From positions 1 through 64,000 of the forward strand of contig JAKPDK010000070.1 of assembly GCA_029552745.1 (NCBI GenBank): a stretch of DNA of 64,000 bases, written 5' to 3'. Shown here one piece after another: positions 62,044 to 64,000 of the stretch. Source of the DNA: Candidatus Hydrogenedentota bacterium (lineage in GTDB: Bacteria; Hydrogenedentota; Hydrogenedentia; Hydrogenedentales; SLHB01). Numbering within the stretch: position 1 is the stretch's first letter; each line of letters starts with the position of its first letter. Below the pieces are notes generated by a model that worked only from the letters and a program-made list of their open reading frames with translations, was not told the origin of the DNA and ran no database searches. A program made the position numbers and the translations under genes.

Positions 62044-62128
62044 GGGCGAGTGGCGGAATTGGCAGACGCGCTGGACTTAGGATCCAGTACCGCAAGGCGT
62101 GCGGGTTCAAGTCCCGCCTCGCCCACCA
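62044..62128 (+). tRNA. tRNA-Leu (TAG anticodon)
   Basis: Acceptor GGGCGAG/CTCGCCC, Leu-type D-arm (GCGGAATTGGCAGACGC), anticodon stem CTGGA/TCCAG with loop CTTAGGA, long variable arm, T-loop TTCAAGT, encoded CCA. Its 3' end is 23 bases before the first possible tig start. Confidence 0.96.
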
Positions 62129-62151
62129 GAGACTTTCAGTTCGTAATGTGA

Positions 62152-63627
62152 ATGCAACCAAAAGATAAGCGATTGACAACTATGACAGACAACGAGAGCA
62201 AACCGACAACCGATTCCGAACACGAAGATAATTCAACAGCAGATGTGGCTACAGCCGAACATACGCATGCCCACGGAGAAGAAACGGAAGAATTCCAGTT
62301 TGTGGAAGACCCTTCTTTTGATGTCTCCTACAAGGGTGACTGTGCTTATGAGGTGAAGGTCGTCATACCGGCAGCGAACGAAGAAAAACAGACGACGGAA
62401 CTGTTTGATGAACTGAAGCACGAAGCCACCGTTCCAGGTTTTCGCAAGGGGCGTGCTCCGATTAAACTCATCCAGAAGAAATTTGAAAAATACGTTCGAT
62501 CCGAAGTAGAGAGTCGACTGATTTCGGAAGCGTTTCGAAAGCTCGTCAAAGAGCAAGACCTTCATCCGGTTACGACGCCGGATATCGAAGGGATCGACAA
62601 GGACCAGGTTCGTCAACCCGGGGAACCTATTTCTGTGACCTTGAAATTTGAGGTTGCCCCTCGAGTGACTCTCGGGAAATACCGTGGTATTGAATTGACC
62701 CGAGAGGTGAGAAAAGTCTGCGACAAAGAAGTTGAAGAAGCCCTTGAGAACCTTCGGAACCGCTACGCAGTTTATGAGCCCTTGAACGAGGGCAGTGCGC
62801 AGGCGGGAGATCAGGTCGTCATTGATTTTACGGGCACGGTAGATGGTGAGCCATTCCGAGGGGGCACAGCTCAAAATTATCCGTACATTTTGGGGACTCA
62901 ACGTTTCTTTCAGGAATTTGAGGACGTTTTATCGGGGGCGCAAGTCGGTGCCGAGTTGGAATGCAGCGTTGCATTGCCCCAGGACTATTTCAACGAGGAA
63001 CTTCGCGGCAAGACGGCTAAGTTTCAGATTCGCGTGAAAGAGCTGCGGCGTAAAAAGATGCCGGAGTTAAACGATGAATTTGCGAAGTCGGTGGGGTATG
63101 AATCAGTGGATGAACTGCGCAAAGCCGTTCGGGATCGCTTGGCCCAGGAATACCAGAATCAATCTCAAGCAGAACTGGAGAATCAAGCCCTCGAAAAGGT
63201 GATTTCAGCGAGTACGTTTGAGATTCCAAAGAGTGTTTTGGATAGTACAACGGAAGACTATTATCAGGAAGAAGTCCGTAATCTTTTGAGAAACCGGGTT
63301 CCCATCGAAACGGTTGAGCAACGCGCCGAAGAAATTCGTAACAGAGCGAGAGAGATGGCTTTGCGTGATGTAAAGGCTTTTGTGGCCCTAAATGAAATTG
63401 CGGAAGCAGAAGGTTTGACCGTTTCGGACGACGATATGGAAGAGCATCTAGAGGCGACATCGGCGCGCATGGGAATCGCGTTGGACAAACTGATGCAGTA
63501 TGTGGGAGAGGACGAAGACCGTCGGTCTTCGTATGCGTCGCGGATTCTGCGCGTGAAAGCGTTGAAGGTTATTATTGATAACGCGAACATCGTAGATCAG
63601 GAAGTTACTGAAGACCAGAGTAAATGA
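62152..63627 (+). CDS. tig: trigger factor
   Basis: Ribosome-bound chaperone and prolyl isomerase. The ribosome-binding loop GFRKGRAP is at about 102-109; the FKBP-type PPIase domain ([20 protein letters not shown]) at about 222-305; the helical chaperone domain follows ([18 protein letters not shown]). 491 aa is longer than usual because of an acidic, His/Glu-rich N-terminal extension of about 55 residues ahead of the normal start ([19 protein letters not shown]). Both ATG 62152 and ATG 62182 are possible, neither with a good Shine-Dalgarno. Its stop overlaps the first clpP ATG. Confidence 0.95.
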   Translation: MQPKDKRLTTMTDNESKPTTDSEHEDNSTADVATAEHTHAHGEETEEFQFVEDPSFDVSYKGDCAYEVKVVIPAANEEKQTTELFDELKHEATVPGFRKGRAPIKLIQKKFEKYVRSEVESRLISEAFRKLVKEQDLHPVTTPDIEGIDKDQVRQPGEPISVTLKFEVAPRVTLGKYRGIELTREVRKVCDKEVEEALENLRNRYAVYEPLNEGSAQAGDQVVIDFTGTVDGEPFRGGTAQNYPYILGTQRFFQEFEDVLSGAQVGAELECSVALPQDYFNEELRGKTAKFQIRVKELRRKKMPELNDEFAKSVGYESVDELRKAVRDRLAQEYQNQSQAELENQALEKVISASTFEIPKSVLDSTTEDYYQEEVRNLLRNRVPIETVEQRAEEIRNRAREMALRDVKAFVALNEIAEAEGLTVSDDDMEEHLEATSARMGIALDKLMQYVGEDEDRRSSYASRILRVKALKVIIDNANIVDQEVTEDQSK

Positions 63628-63638
63628 ACAGAGAAACT

Positions 63639-64000
63639 ATGCAGAAAAAACCTGTGGAAATCGAGGCGGTAACGATCTACGAACAGACCAGTCGCGGAGA
63701 GCGACCGTATGATATTTATTCGAAACTATTAAGCGATCGGATTGTCTTTCTGGGTATGCCCATTGATGATTATGTGGCAAACTATATCATCGCACAACTG
63801 CTTTATTTGGAAGCAGAGGACCCGGACAAAGACATCATGCTGTATATCAACTCACCGGGAGGGAGTGTGACCGCCGGGCTCGCGATCTATGATACGATGC
63901 AATACATTAAGCCCGACGTTTCAACGTTATGCCTGGGCCAGGCGTCCAGCATGGCTGCCGTTCTGATGAGCGCCGGGACAAAAGGGAAGCGATTCGCTTT
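63639..64000 (+). CDS. clpP: ATP-dependent Clp protease proteolytic subunit (truncated by window end)
   Basis: 121 residues visible. [21 protein letters not shown] is the ClpP N-terminus, [19 protein letters not shown] the oxyanion region, and [10 protein letters not shown] holds the catalytic serine. The histidine and aspartate of the triad lie beyond base 64000. ATG 63624, overlapping the tig stop as ATGA, is an in-frame alternative. The tig-clpP order is conserved in many bacteria. Confidence 0.96.
   Translation, partial: MQKKPVEIEAVTIYEQTSRGERPYDIYSKLLSDRIVFLGMPIDDYVANYIIAQLLYLEAEDPDKDIMLYINSPGGSVTAGLAIYDTMQYIKPDVSTLCLGQASSMAAVLMSAGTKGKRFA

Noticed and set aside
62233-62901. 222-codon minus-strand ORF opposite tig
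   Set aside because: Shadow of trigger factor with no ribosome-binding site and no recognisable domain.

Overview
The window looks like a piece of chromosome from an uncultured diderm bacterium of PVC-like or neighbouring candidate-phylum type (Hydrogenedentes, Sumerlaeota and Lentisphaerae are possible; this is an inference from gene content, with no rRNA to confirm it). Support comes from an LptD-type outer-membrane assembly protein, a long-form HPF, an HPr kinase/HPr/EI relay, bacillithiol synthesis genes, three Gfo/Idh/MocA oxidoreductases (two with clear twin-arginine signals), a 3-keto-disaccharide hydrolase (DUF1080) domain, DUF362 and UroD-like proteins. Base composition is moderate and gene density is high.

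Layout. 1-2403: the adaptation end of a CRISPR-Cas locus (cas1, cas2, leader with promoter, six-repeat array); any effector genes would lie left of the window. 2605-8190: PHP-like protein, uvrA, and a GntR/LacI hybrid regulator. 8391-13596: an envelope operon with a small secreted proline-rich protein, a beta-propeller/LptD fusion and an M20 amidohydrolase, convergent with anmK (cell-wall recycling). 14891-18243: two translationally coupled glycosyltransferases with TPRs. 18399-22218: hpf, hprK, ptsH, ptsI, a regulatory PTS relay without any visible permease. 22288-28096: dxr, rseP, lysC, pyk. 28153-32285: a methyltransferase and the complete bacillithiol set bshC-bshB1-bshA. 32320-42594: a sugar-oxidation/hydrolysis neighbourhood (GH4, three Gfo/Idh/MocA proteins, a ceramidase-like protein, HEAT-DUF1080), interrupted by a release-factor-like gene and a very small gene. 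42612-51256: a dynamin-like GTPase and large secreted or uncharacterised proteins. 51752-55719: dnaG-rpoD-tRNA-Met on the minus strand. 55720-57996: a repeat-rich accessory patch holding a MerR-type-HTH/receiver protein, tRNA-Thr and tRNA-Phe, duplicated intergenic elements, two orphan type I-E-like repeats and palindromic dispersed repeats. 57997-61618: a FAD oxidoreductase, a UroD-like protein and a cluster-less radical-SAM/SPASM relative. 61763-64000: tRNA-Gly, -Lys and -Leu feeding straight into tig and clpP.

Most notable points: (i) the CRISPR spacers read best as antisense to protein-coding transcripts; one complements a ribosome-binding site plus start codon and another complements a GNHD metallophosphoesterase motif; (ii) a radical-SAM-like protein lacks the CxxxCxxC motif but keeps a C-terminal SPASM-like cysteine set; (iii) LptD is fused to an N-terminal beta-propeller; (iv) a duplicated intergenic element could sequester a Shine-Dalgarno sequence; (v) an intrinsic terminator doubles as the coding end of a convergent gene.
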